The notes under the pieces were generated by a model, which was not told where the DNA came from, did not search any database, and was given only the letters and a program-made list of their open reading frames with translations. A program made the position numbers and the translations under genes. Shown piece after piece: positions 49,560 to 57,340 of a DNA stretch of 64,000 bases. Position 1 is the first letter of the stretch. Each line of letters opens with the position of its first letter. The stretch lies in assembly GCA_002279935.1 (NCBI GenBank), contig NCCZ01000002.1:62001-126000 (forward strand). Direction: 5' to 3'. Source of the DNA: Hyphomicrobium sp. 12-62-95. Its GTDB lineage: Bacteria > Pseudomonadota > Alphaproteobacteria > Rhizobiales > Hyphomicrobiaceae.

Positions 49560-49592
49560 CCCCGGCCGCGCCCAGCGCTGCCGGGGTTTTTT
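49560..49592 (+). terminator. Intrinsic terminator of the cassette region
   Basis: CCCCGGC (49560-49566) and GCCGGGG (49580-49586) followed by TTTTTT (49587-49592). It ends rightward transcription from the cassettes and the membrane-protein gene. Confidence 0.9.
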
Positions 49593-49623
49593 ATTCAAAA
49601 AATATTCTCGATCTGAATATTTT

Positions 49624-49767
49624 TCACGGGCACACCCCGCACACCGGGCACTCGTCCCCATCGTCGGGCGTTAGCTCGGCGATCAGCTCGTCGACGATCG
49701 CCTCGGCCGGCTTGGCATCGGCGATCATTTTCGCGACGTGCGCGATCAGCTCTTGTCGATCCTTCAC
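49624..49767 (-). CDS. Small Cys-rich protein, 47 aa
   Basis: A GTG-started frame (VKDRQELIAHVAKMIADAKP...) with a helical body and a C-terminal CPVCGVCP, two close Cys pairs that could bind zinc or an iron-sulphur centre. The next upstream gene ends 74 bases away. Confidence is limited by length. Confidence 0.42.
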   Translation of the reverse strand: MKDRQELIAHVAKMIADAKPAEAIVDELIAELTPDDGDECPVCGVCP

Positions 49768-49841
49768 CCTTCACCCCCTTGCGCCGGCGCCGGCGTTTTC
49801 CTGAGTTGTCCCTACAAAAAACCGGCCCATTGCCGAGCCCT

Positions 49842-50159
49842 TCACTTTGCGGCCCCGATCATGTCGACGACGGCGACATATCCGGCGCCATGTGTCGACG
49901 TTTTCGCTTTTTGGCGCCGTGTCCGCGCCCGATCCTCGACCTCGGCGTCGACGAATGACGCCGGCGGCGGGTAGCGCTTCAATTCGGCATCGCATAGCAC
50001 TTGCCACAGGCACGGCCCGCACCACCGCCGGAACCGCTCGAGCCTGGCGCGGCATCGCCCGGCCGGCATCCGATCGTTAAACAGCCGCGGTCGGCGCACG
50101 AGGTCGCGCAACCGACAATGCACCGCCCAAACCTGCGCCGCTGTGAAATTCACGTGCAC
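49842..50159 (-). CDS. Phage protein of unknown function, 105 aa
   Basis: GTG start; basic protein with several Cys (RRWCGPCLWQVLCDAEL) and Arg-rich stretches. It lies five bases after the previous gene, as expected in this tightly packed operon. No family recognised. Confidence 0.5.
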   Translation of the reverse strand: MHVNFTAAQVWAVHCRLRDLVRRPRLFNDRMPAGRCRARLERFRRWCGPCLWQVLCDAELKRYPPPASFVDAEVEDRARTRRQKAKTSTHGAGYVAVVDMIGAAK

Positions 50160-50163
50160 CCCC

Positions 50164-50400
50164 TCAAAATAGGCCGAGCTGGCCGTGCTTGTCTGGCGGC
50201 ATCGTAAACCGCTCCTCGATCACAGATCGGCCGGCCGTCGGCGTCGCGACGAGCATTCGCGGCGCACCCTTGGCACGCGGTGCCCAGCGCACGACCTGGC
50301 GCACGCGATGCCCGCCGGCGGCGCAGTATCCCGCCGGCGCCTGCGCCTGGCCGCTCGTGTCGAGCTGCAGGCGCGCCGCGCAGGCCTCACAGGTCCACAT
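50164..50400 (-). CDS. Zinc-ribbon-like phage protein, 78 aa
   Basis: MWTCEACAARLQLDTSGQAQAP...CAAGGH has paired Cys at the start (CEAC) and a second CxxxGH pair, suggesting a small zinc-binding protein. The start at 50400 overlaps the previous gene's end. Confidence 0.58.
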   Translation of the reverse strand: MWTCEACAARLQLDTSGQAQAPAGYCAAGGHRVRQVVRWAPRAKGAPRMLVATPTAGRSVIEERFTMPPDKHGQLGLF

Positions 50401-50596
50401 TGGCCAGCCCCCAAAACCGCCAGCGGTTGCCATCCTCGCGACGCCACTCGCCGCCGGCGACGACGACTTTGCCGGCGGCGTATTCGGCCGGCGGCGTGCG
50501 ATCGTCAAAAATGTCGAGCACGTCGCCGAGAAATACGCGCCCCGGCAGCACGTCGTCGGTCGGCTTAAGCATCATCGCGTCGGCCTTGCTGTCCAT
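50387..50596 (-). CDS. Phage protein of unknown function, 69 aa
   Basis: MDSKADAMMLKPTDDVLPGRVFLGDVLDIFDDRTPPAE..., soluble and acidic in its first half. The start at 50596 follows the previous stop by a few bases. Not recognised. Confidence 0.55.
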   Translation of the reverse strand: MDSKADAMMLKPTDDVLPGRVFLGDVLDIFDDRTPPAEYAAGKVVVAGGEWRREDGNRWRFWGLANVDL

Positions 50597-50600
50597 CGCC

Positions 50601-51239
50601 TCAAATCCCCATTGCTCGAGCGACGGCCAGGTCGAACACCTTGCCGTCATCGCGCGGCGCTTTCGGCGAGAGGCGGATTTCGTCGGCGTAGCGCATCACC
50701 TTGTCGACGAACCGCGAAAGCTCGAATTCCTCCCAAACCTGAATCCCGACGCGCCCCGCGATCGTGACGAGCTGCTGCGCGAAGTTGTCGAGGTTCAAAT
50801 TCGGGCCCAGGTCTTTCCAATTCGGCTCGAGCACGGCGAGGCCGCCATGCGCTTCTGATTCTGCGGCAAGAAAATCGACATAGGCCTCGGCAAGCCGATC
50901 GCGGTGCTCGACACTGATGCACCACAGCCGGAACATGCCGTGCGCCTTCAATTCCGGGTGCGCGCCCTTGGCGAGATTCTGCGTTACCGTGTCTTTGCGC
51001 GATTGCGTGCGCGCGAACGTGAACGGCCAGCACGCGCGGTTGTGACCGACCCGCGATTTCACGGTGCCGTCGGGGTCGAACGTCGTGATCGAGTGCGGCC
51101 GGTCGTAACCGACGAGCACAATCGCCGCCATGCCGATCCGGCGCAACGCGTCGTCTTTGTGGCGCGGCCAGGCGTCGGCCTTAATTCGGTAGATCGCCGG
51201 CGGAATTTCCAGCTCTGCTAATTCGCACGGCCCAATCAT
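50601..51239 (-). CDS. Phage protein of unknown function, 212 aa
   Basis: A soluble protein (MIGPCELAELEIPPAIYRIKADAWPRHKDDAL...). It contains RHKDDALRRIG and a helical C-terminal half. It overlaps the next gene upstream by four bases. No motif identifies an activity. Confidence 0.62.
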   Translation of the reverse strand: MIGPCELAELEIPPAIYRIKADAWPRHKDDALRRIGMAAIVLVGYDRPHSITTFDPDGTVKSRVGHNRACWPFTFARTQSRKDTVTQNLAKGAHPELKAHGMFRLWCISVEHRDRLAEAYVDFLAAESEAHGGLAVLEPNWKDLGPNLNLDNFAQQLVTIAGRVGIQVWEEFELSRFVDKVMRYADEIRLSPKAPRDDGKVFDLAVARAMGI

Positions 51240-52201
51240 AACCCGCCCCCCTTTGCTGTGATCCGATGCTGCCGGTTTGCCTTGCGCACGGCCTCGAGCC
51301 GTTCCGCCTGGCGTCGTGATGCGGCCGTCGGCCGGCCGTTTGCGATGGCGAGGATTTCGGCCAGCGCCGCGGCGTGCAGCCGGCGGGCGTCATCCTCCGG
51401 CACGACGAGCCGGCGCGCGATCGCCCGCCAGGTCAGCGCCGGCTCGAGGGCGCGCAGCTCGAGCGACCAGGCGCCGAGCGCCAGCGCCTCGCCCTCGCCG
51501 TTCCGCAGCGTCGTGAACCAGCCCAGCGCGCGCAGCATTTCCTCGCCACCGTCGCGTTGCGTCGGCTGCGCGAACACATAGCCGTCGCTTGTCGCGTCGA
51601 CGCGCTCGGCCGGCACCGCAGCCGAGGCCGAGGCGAGCACGTCGGCGAACGTGCGCCCGCCTCCGTATGAAAGCGATTCCGCGCGGTTGGCGATAAACGC
51701 CCGCATCAGGCGGCCCTCGGCCTCGCGCAAGGTGATCGAACCCGGCGGCGAGTACGTCACGAGCGACGGATCGAGCCACCATTGCGGTTCTGGCGGCGCA
51801 TCCTTTCGCCGGCGACGCGTGCCGCCGGCGCGGGCCGACTCGCGGTCGGCTTCCATTTCGCGCGCCAGGTCGGCCGCCTCGGCTTCCTCGACGGCTTCGA
51901 ACTTCGTGCGGCTCGACCACATGCGCGGCTCACATTCCGCAACCGGCTCCGGCAAGGGCAAGCGCCAGGCCTCCGGCTTTTGAGGCCGCCACAGCTCCGG
52001 CGCCGGCGTGTCTATCGTGTGATAGCCATCCCACGGCGCGCCGGCCTGGCGGGCGCGCCTGGCCGAATGCTCGGCATCGTCGCGCTCGAGCGGCAGAAAC
52101 ACCGCCCCGACGTCGCGCACGAGCCATGCCTCGCGCTTCGTTTGCGGGTGCGCGACCCGCACTAGCTCATTGAACCGCCGGCCGCACCATATTGCGACCA
52201 C
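51236..52201 (-). CDS. Phage protein with C-terminal helix-turn-helix-like part
   Basis: A 321-aa protein. The middle is charged and Arg-rich (ESARAGGTRRRRKDAPPEP). The last part (EMLRALGWFTTL...AWSLELRALEPALTWRAIARRLVVPEDDARRLHAAALAEI) looks like a DUF6362-type helix-turn-helix (WRAIARRL). Perhaps a DNA-binding regulator of late or early genes (inference). Confidence 0.65.
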   Translation of the reverse strand: MVAIWCGRRFNELVRVAHPQTKREAWLVRDVGAVFLPLERDDAEHSARRARQAGAPWDGYHTIDTPAPELWRPQKPEAWRLPLPEPVAECEPRMWSSRTKFEAVEEAEAADLAREMEADRESARAGGTRRRRKDAPPEPQWWLDPSLVTYSPPGSITLREAEGRLMRAFIANRAESLSYGGGRTFADVLASASAAVPAERVDATSDGYVFAQPTQRDGGEEMLRALGWFTTLRNGEGEALALGAWSLELRALEPALTWRAIARRLVVPEDDARRLHAAALAEILAIANGRPTAASRRQAERLEAVRKANRQHRITAKGGGL

Positions 52202-52236
52202 GGCGACCCCGACGGGCGGTTCTCACCTGGCCGCCC

Positions 52237-52365
52237 CTATCGCTGAATTCGCCAGCCGAGGCTGATGTAAAGCGGGCCGATCGCAATGCGCAGCGTTTTG
52301 TAAGTCCCCAGGCAACCGAGGCCGTCGTCGCGAAAATGCACGAACCTATCGAGCTTGATCAACAT
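52237..52365 (-). CDS. Small phage protein, 42 aa
   Basis: MLIKLDRFVHFRDDGLGCLGTYKTLRIAIGPLYISLGWRIQR, described here only by its ends (MLIKLDRF, GWRIQR). A short hydrophobic-basic protein placed between two genes; the start follows the previous stop closely. Weak evidence. Confidence 0.42.
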   Translation of the reverse strand: MLIKLDRFVHFRDDGLGCLGTYKTLRIAIGPLYISLGWRIQR

Positions 52366-52369
52366 GGCA

Positions 52370-52819
52370 TCACCCGCGCGCACGGTTCGTGACGATCCGC
52401 GGCATCGGATCGTCATAAGCGGCGGCAGCAAACCGCGGATCGGGCGCCGGCACATGCGGTGCGGCGGCCGTCACGTTCGGAACGCCGGCATTCATCCCCG
52501 GAATCGTTGCAATCTGCGGCCCGCGCTCGAGCTGCGCGAGCGCCTGATCGACCGTCGGCAGCTCGGCCGGCGCCGGCACCGCCCGCACCTGGCGCGGCGC
52601 CGGCAGCATGCCGAGCGACGAGGCGAATGATTCAAGCTCGGCGCGAATGTCGCCGCGGCGCGTCTCGTGTCGCTGCCGGATGCCGCGCAGCTCGTCGCGC
52701 AGCGCCACGTCATCGGCGAGCAAGGCCTGATCGAGCCCCGCGAGCTTGCGCAGCTCGAGCTTGTGCGCCTCGAGCATCTGATTGCGCAGCCCGTCGACCT
52801 GATTTGCAAAGTGATCCAT
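52370..52819 (-). CDS. Helical phage protein, 149 aa
   Basis: The first 75 residues form a coiled coil (NQVDGLRNQMLEAHKLELRKL...RGIRQRHETRRGDIRAELES); the rest is Pro/Ala-rich. No family recognised. Likely interacts with another phage protein through the coiled coil. Confidence 0.6.
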   Translation of the reverse strand: MDHFANQVDGLRNQMLEAHKLELRKLAGLDQALLADDVALRDELRGIRQRHETRRGDIRAELESFASSLGMLPAPRQVRAVPAPAELPTVDQALAQLERGPQIATIPGMNAGVPNVTAAAPHVPAPDPRFAAAAYDDPMPRIVTNRARG

Positions 52820-52840
52820 CGTGCCCCCTCTTGTGTTTGG

Positions 52841-52877
52841 CGCGGCCGGCTCGGCCGTCTTGCGTCGGCCGGCCGCG
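52841..52877. other. Perfect 10-bp inverted repeat between genes
   Basis: CGCGGCCGGC (52841-52850) and GCCGGCCGCG (52868-52877), loop 17 bases. No T tract follows, so it may be an mRNA processing or stability hairpin. Confidence 0.5.
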
Positions 52878-52883
52878 CGCTCC

Positions 52884-53096
52884 TCATTCCGCCGCGATCT
52901 GCGGCTGCAGCGTTGCCAGCTCCTCGAGGATCGCCGCGAGCGGCTTCTCCTCGACCTCGAGGCCCTGATCGGTTTCCGTGATCGTGCAGGCGAGGCGCGT
53001 CGGCCCCTCGACCGTGCCGGCGTCGGCCGGCGCCAGGCGAAACGGCGCCTCGCGCTCGGCCCTCGTCAACGTCTCGTCGACGTGTGCATGTTTCAT
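52884..53096 (-). CDS. Phage protein of unknown function, 70 aa
   Basis: MKHAHVDETLTRAEREAPFRLAPADAG..., ending helical (KPLAAILEELATLQPQIAAE). The ATG overlaps the upstream stop (TGCAATGA). Not recognised. Confidence 0.6.
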   Translation of the reverse strand: MKHAHVDETLTRAEREAPFRLAPADAGTVEGPTRLACTITETDQGLEVEEKPLAAILEELATLQPQIAAE

Positions 53097-53620
53097 TGCA
53101 GCGGCGCCCCTTCCGGCCGCGAATGATCGCGCAGCATGTGCCCGCCATACAGCGCCACCCATTGACCGCGGAAATCGGTGTCGGGCGAGAGGCTGCCGGC
53201 GCAAATCCGCAGAACGGCGTCGCGCACCCGCTCGCGCGCGACCTCGTCGGATTCCTCGACGAGCTGCGCCACGAAATTGAGCGGCGTGAGATAGGCCGGC
53301 GACGCGTCGCCGAGCATGAAAGGCTCGCGCGGCGCGTCGGGATTGAGGGCGGCGACGAAAAACTCGTGCGTCGCGCCTGGCCGATGAATGATCACGTCAC
53401 CGCCTAGCACGGGCCGCAAATGCTGCAGGCCGATAATATAGGAATGCCAGAACGGGTGCGCCCATGGCGCTTCAATCATCCATATATCGAGCGCGGCGTC
53501 GTTCTCGGCGAGAACGCCGGCTTTGCGGCGCAGCTCGTCGAGATTGAGCCGCCAGGCCTTGCCGAACGCGTCGGCGTGATCTGGGAATCTGGCGATCGGA
53601 TCGATTTTGTGCGGTTTCAT
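53093..53620 (-). CDS. Phage protein of unknown function, 175 aa
   Basis: A soluble protein (MKPHKIDPIARFPDHADAFGKAWRLNLDELRRKAG...) with His/Trp-rich WMIEAPWAHPFWHSYIIGLQHL. It is translated in overlap with its neighbour. Perhaps an enzyme with a metal site, but no pattern is conclusive. Confidence 0.6.
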   Translation of the reverse strand: MKPHKIDPIARFPDHADAFGKAWRLNLDELRRKAGVLAENDAALDIWMIEAPWAHPFWHSYIIGLQHLRPVLGGDVIIHRPGATHEFFVAALNPDAPREPFMLGDASPAYLTPLNFVAQLVEESDEVARERVRDAVLRICAGSLSPDTDFRGQWVALYGGHMLRDHSRPEGAPLQ

Positions 53621-53630
53621 CGGTGCCCCC

Positions 53631-54002
53631 TTAATTCAGATCGTCGCGCCGGCGGCCCTTGCCCTTCGGCTTAGGCTCCGGCACTTCCGCGACGTGCTTG
53701 CGCACTGCCTTTTCGGCCTCGTCAATCTCCGTCGCGACGCCGGCGGCCTTGCGATAGAGTTTGCATTCGGCCTCGAGCAAGAGCGTCGCCAGAACCTTTT
53801 CCGGGTCTGCCGTTCGCATCTTCACGGCGTGCACGATCGCCTTGTCGTTAAACCCGTCGGCCTTGTCCTCTTTTTTGAACTCGTCGAGCCTGGTTTTGAT
53901 TGCCGCCAGCTCCTCGACAATCTCGACGCGGCGATCAACGCGCCGCTTCAATTCCGCCTCGGCATTGTCGCCCAGCGCGACGACCGTTTCCGTTTTGCTC
54001 AC
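53631..54002 (-). CDS. GapR-like (DUF2312) DNA-binding protein
   Basis: A 123-aa protein with the GapR pattern: VDRRVEIVEELAAIKTRLDEFKKEDKADGFNDKAIVHAVKMR. Cellular GapR of alphaproteobacteria binds overtwisted DNA ahead of replication and transcription. A phage copy in the replication operon may help its own replication (inference). Its coiled region and DGFNDKAI loop are intact; the basic tail is KGKGRRRDD. Confidence 0.82.
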   Translation of the reverse strand: MSKTETVVALGDNAEAELKRRVDRRVEIVEELAAIKTRLDEFKKEDKADGFNDKAIVHAVKMRTADPEKVLATLLLEAECKLYRKAAGVATEIDEAEKAVRKHVAEVPEPKPKGKGRRRDDLN

Positions 54003-54271
54003 CGTGCCACCCTCCGTTTGCGTTGAATCTCGCCGGCGATTTCGAACACCGACGGCACGCCGGCGAGCCGGTGCAGCGTGTCGGTTTCGTTCAAGCTGTG
54101 CAGCGCGTTGCGGCCGGCCAGCGCCTCGCGCTCGAGCCGGATGCGAATCCGCGTCGCCAGGTCGATCAACCGCCGGCGACGGCCGCGCGCGCTGTCGAGG
54201 TCAATGCGATGCCCTTTTAGTGTCGCGCGGTATCGGTAGCCCGACTGTCCGCTTTTTGCTCGTGACCTCAT
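53999..54271 (-). CDS. Basic phage protein, 90 aa
   Basis: MRSRAKSGQSGYRYRATLKGHRIDLDSARGRRRRLIDLATRIRIR..., strongly basic, possibly nucleic-acid-binding. It overlaps both neighbours by four bases. Not recognised. Confidence 0.55.
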   Translation of the reverse strand: MRSRAKSGQSGYRYRATLKGHRIDLDSARGRRRRLIDLATRIRIRLEREALAGRNALHSLNETDTLHRLAGVPSVFEIAGEIQRKRRVAR

Positions 54272-54960
54272 GCTGCGATCTTTCCTTTTTTGCAGGCCCG
54301 CAACCGATCACGCTCGGCGGCGGGCGTTTCGACGTAACCAATCGAGGCCCCGCGGCCGACATGCCGGCGCGCGAATGACCACACGAACCACGCGTGATTT
54401 TCCGACGGCCCGGCGCTGCCCGGCACGGGGTCGAACCAATAGATTCGATCGAGGAGCACGAGCTTGCGCGCCCATCCCTGGCAATCGGCGAAAAACCGCC
54501 GGCGCGTCTTGCCCGAATCCCAATCGACTTTCAGGAGCATCGCGACCAGGCCGCCGCGCGCTTCCATCATGCGCAGCGCGACCTCGACGAATTCGTCGGC
54601 CTGATCGTAAGGCGGGTTAGTGATCACCCCGCCGATCTGCGCCGGGAACAAAACCGGCAACGTCGGCTCGGTGAAATCATGCGCGAACCCGACGCCCGGC
54701 TCCGGCTGAATGTCGGTGCAAAAAACTTCATAGCCGCGGCCGGCCATCGCATCGGCCATTTGCCCCGTGCCGGCGGCCGGCTCCCATATCGCGAGCGGCT
54801 TCAATTTGCCGGCGTTATCGTGCCCGTGCAGCGGCAGAAAGCCCTCGCGCTCGAGATCGTCGACGAGCGCCTGCGTCACCCACGCCGGCGTCATGTAGGC
54901 GTCGCGCTCTTTGCGCTCATATCCGCTTTCACGCTGCGCCACGGTCGCCCCCGTTTCCAT
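54268..54960 (-). CDS. DNA N6-adenine methyltransferase-like protein
   Basis: A 230-aa protein with the class I methyltransferase motifs: SAM-binding EPAAGTGQ (about residues 60-67), acidic loop FCTDIQPE (80-87) and catalytic NPPY (115-118), the amino-MTase tetrapeptide. The ATG at 54960 is favoured; a TTG at 55002 would extend it. Such phage enzymes protect DNA against restriction or control replication. The target site is unknown. Confidence 0.85.
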   Translation of the reverse strand: METGATVAQRESGYERKERDAYMTPAWVTQALVDDLEREGFLPLHGHDNAGKLKPLAIWEPAAGTGQMADAMAGRGYEVFCTDIQPEPGVGFAHDFTEPTLPVLFPAQIGGVITNPPYDQADEFVEVALRMMEARGGLVAMLLKVDWDSGKTRRRFFADCQGWARKLVLLDRIYWFDPVPGSAGPSENHAWFVWSFARRHVGRGASIGYVETPAAERDRLRACKKGKIAA

Positions 54961-55411
54961 TTTCGAGGCGCGACCTGACGATCGCCAGCTCGCGGTTGAC
55001 AAAACCGGCGTGCACGTTGACGGCGTCGCGGAAAGCGCCAGGCCGCAGCGTGCGCGCGTGATGTTTCAGATAGGCCTCGAGGTTCGCCAGGCTCACGAGT
55101 CGATCGAGGTCGCCCGGCAGCGGCGCCGTGCCGGCCTGCAGCTCGGCGGGTTTCGCATCCGGCTCCGTCGTGGCGGGCGGCTTGGGGGCCGCTTCACTGG
55201 ACGGAGCCGGCGCGACCGCACCGCAGATTCCGCGCGCTGGCGTCGGCTCGAGCGGCAACAGCCCAGCCAAACGCGCACGGAGCGGGTCCAATAATTCCGG
55301 GTTAACGTCGACCACCTGGCGCACTTGCGACACGAGGAGGTCGAGCACCGCGTTTTGAGCGAACAGATCGGCCCGCTCGTCGGGCTCGTGAAATGCGCGA
55401 CGGGGTCCCAT
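54929..55411 (-). CDS. Phage protein of unknown function, 160 aa
   Basis: A soluble protein (MGPRRAFHEPDERADLFAQNAVLDLLVSQVRQVVDV...) with a Pro/Ala-rich middle and a helical C-terminal half. It lies between the initiator and the methyltransferase, a typical place for a helicase loader, but no motif supports that. Confidence 0.55.
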   Translation of the reverse strand: MGPRRAFHEPDERADLFAQNAVLDLLVSQVRQVVDVNPELLDPLRARLAGLLPLEPTPARGICGAVAPAPSSEAAPKPPATTEPDAKPAELQAGTAPLPGDLDRLVSLANLEAYLKHHARTLRPGAFRDAVNVHAGFVNRELAIVRSRLENGNGGDRGAA

Positions 55412-56431
55412 TTATGCGGCCTCCGTCTTGCTCGCCGGCTTGTGACCTGGCGGCCATTCACGCGGCGCCTGCCAGCGGTCGGCGTTTCTAGCGATCTTGT
55501 GCCGCTGCGGCTCCTCGCGCTGCCAAAACGCCATCCAGGCCGCCCATTGCGGCGTGCCGCGTTGAATCACAAACAGCACGCCGGCCGTCCGCGCGACGTT
55601 CAGCTCGCGGCGCACGTCAAAGCTCGTGACCTTTTTCGGCTGATCGACGAGCCGGCGAACCGCTGCGGCAAGTGACGGCGCGTCGACGTCGTGCGCCTGG
55701 CCGGCCCAATCCGCCAGGGTCGAAATCGGATCGGGGCCGAGCGAAAGCCGCTTGTCGCTGGCGATCAACGGCGCGAGAAATGCCTCGATCCCGTTGCGAT
55801 GCTTGCCGCCCTCGCGCAGCTCGGCAAGCCACTGCGCTTTGCGATCGCGCTTGCCCTCGATCCCCCCGCCCCGGGGGGAAGGGGGGTTTTTTACTTCCTT
55901 GGTCGTTAAAAGAGAGGTCGTTAAGGAAGGGTCATTCTGTGTGATCGCAGGCGTCACACCTGATGTGACCGCAGGCGTCACACCTGATGTGATCTTAGCG
56001 CTCACACCTGATGTGACGCCCGGCTCACAGGTCCCGGTGACGTGTGATCCATCGCTCACACGTCGCGGCGATGTTTCACAGCCCTCGCCGACGTCATTGT
56101 CGGCGTCGCCGGCGAACTCGTCGTCGGCCTCGTCGCCGATCGCCGGCAACGGCTGCGGCCGGTCCATGATGGTTCGATAGTAGATCGCGCGGCCGGTCGC
56201 ATCCTGCGCCCGCTTCTCGACGTAGCCCCACGCGACGAGGTCTTTCAGCTTGCGACACACGGTTTCGCGCGTGAGCCCGACGGCCTCGCCGATCGTGATC
56301 TGCTTAAGCCGGCACCACCCGTGCCGATCTGTGTGTCGGCCGATGAGATTCAGCACGCGGAAATGCCCCACGTCGGCGCGGGCATCCTCGGCAAAATCCC
56401 CCGGAATGATTGAATAGCGTTGCTGTGACAC
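55412..56431 (-). CDS. Phage replication initiator with internal iterons
   Basis: About 339 aa from a GTG at 56431 (starts VSQQRYSIIPGDFAEDARA); upstream ATGs at 56461 and beyond are alternatives. An N-terminal winged helix (LIGRHTDRHGWCRLKQITIGEAVGLTRETVCRKLKDLVAWGYVEKR) resembles initiators and replisome organisers. The middle encodes 8-residue repeats (TSGVTPAV, TSGVTPAI) because the gene carries 24-bp iterons there. It probably binds them and opens the origin, as lambda O does. Confidence 0.75.
   Translation of the reverse strand: MSQQRYSIIPGDFAEDARADVGHFRVLNLIGRHTDRHGWCRLKQITIGEAVGLTRETVCRKLKDLVAWGYVEKRAQDATGRAIYYRTIMDRPQPLPAIGDEADDEFAGDADNDVGEGCETSPRRVSDGSHVTGTCEPGVTSGVSAKITSGVTPAVTSGVTPAITQNDPSLTTSLLTTKEVKNPPSPRGGGIEGKRDRKAQWLAELREGGKHRNGIEAFLAPLIASDKRLSLGPDPISTLADWAGQAHDVDAPSLAAAVRRLVDQPKKVTSFDVRRELNVARTAGVLFVIQRGTPQWAAWMAFWQREEPQRHKIARNADRWQAPREWPPGHKPASKTEAA
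55938..56062. repeat. Iterons in the initiator gene (candidate replication origin)
   Basis: Four 24-bp units lie at 55938-55961, 55962-55985, 55986-56009 and 56010-56033. Three junctions form the palindromic core TCACACCTGATGTGA (55955, 55979, 56003). A further inverted pair GTGTGA...TCACAC is at 56043-56062. An AT-richer stretch (about 55890-55935) adjoins and could melt first. Confidence 0.8.
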
Positions 56432-56570
56432 GTTCCCCCGTCTCGCCGGCGGCGAGCGCATTTTCCACATTTGCGCGGGGGCGTGAGATTGACGGCCGCG
56501 GCGAAGCATGCGAGCTTCCCCGACGTCGATCGCGCCCCACGCGATCCTCTTTCGAACTGCACAAAAGCAC

Positions 56571-56600
56571 CGGGCCCTAGAGTGACCGCTCTAGGGCCCG
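56571..56600. terminator. Strong hairpin before the initiator gene
   Basis: Perfect 12-bp arms CGGGCCCTAGAG (56571-56582) and CTCTAGGGCCCG (56589-56600), loop TGACCG. Downstream on the minus strand is GTGCTTTTGTG, a weak U tract. It may attenuate leftward transcription into the initiator. Confidence 0.62.
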
Positions 56601-56608
56601 CATTCGTT

Positions 56609-57022
56609 TCACCCGGCCGAGAACGAACCCGCGACCGGCAATGGCTGCGCCCCGACGATCACGCGCTCGGCAGCCTCGACGTCGGCGGCAAACGCATCAC
56701 GGCCGACGGCCTGGCCAGCGATAGCAATCGCGGCCTCAAATTTCTCACTAACCTCGAGCGTGTCGGAATCGATCACGCCGGCGGCGACCAGCTCCTCGAG
56801 CGTGTCGAGTCCCACGATTTTCGCCGTGCTCGACGTCAACGCTTTCCCGTGCTCGACGACGAAATCGCTTGCCCGCAAGAGAACGAGCACGACGCTTGCC
56901 GGCAACGTCACCGCCCCGGCCCGGTCGATTGCCGGCAAACGACGCCCGGTCGACCCCGGGTCGCCTGGCAAGAAATCGTTTACGATTGCCGGCCCAGCGC
57001 CGGCGGAAATCGCCTTGCCCAT
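56609..57022 (-). CDS. Phage protein of unknown function, 137 aa
   Basis: The ATG at 57022 overlaps the previous stop (TGATG). The body includes AGAVTLPASVVLVLLRASDFVVEHGKALTSSTAKIVGLDTLEELVAAG. No family recognised; it lies early in the leftward operon. Confidence 0.6.
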   Translation of the reverse strand: MGKAISAGAGPAIVNDFLPGDPGSTGRRLPAIDRAGAVTLPASVVLVLLRASDFVVEHGKALTSSTAKIVGLDTLEELVAAGVIDSDTLEVSEKFEAAIAIAGQAVGRDAFAADVEAAERVIVGAQPLPVAGSFSAG

Positions 57023-57294
57023 CACGCGGCCTCGCCGGTTTCGGTTTCCACGGCGTCGCTATCGGCGGCAACCAGTGCGGCGGCATGACCGTCGGCCGCG
57101 GACTTATCCTCCGGCGCGAATAGGTCGCCGCCCCATCCGTCGACCTCGATCATTTCGCAAATGCGCGTGCTTGGATGCCGAACCATGACATGCAACGACG
57201 AGCCGAGCACGATCTGTCCGACGACGTCGCGCACGACGGTCGCCCGACCGTTATCGGTTACAAGCCAAAAGCCGGCAAGGTTGAGTGTCGTCAT
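57022..57294 (-). CDS. Phage protein of unknown function, 90 aa
   Basis: MTTLNLAGFWLVTDNGRATVVRDVVGQIVLG..., a small beta-rich protein with an acidic C terminus. Cotranslated with its neighbour. Not recognised. Confidence 0.6.
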   Translation of the reverse strand: MTTLNLAGFWLVTDNGRATVVRDVVGQIVLGSSLHVMVRHPSTRICEMIEVDGWGGDLFAPEDKSAADGHAAALVAADSDAVETETGEAA

Positions 57295-57340
57295 TTGATC
57301 CCCCTGGCGCGCCCGCGCCGGTTGTTACGCGTTGCACGCT

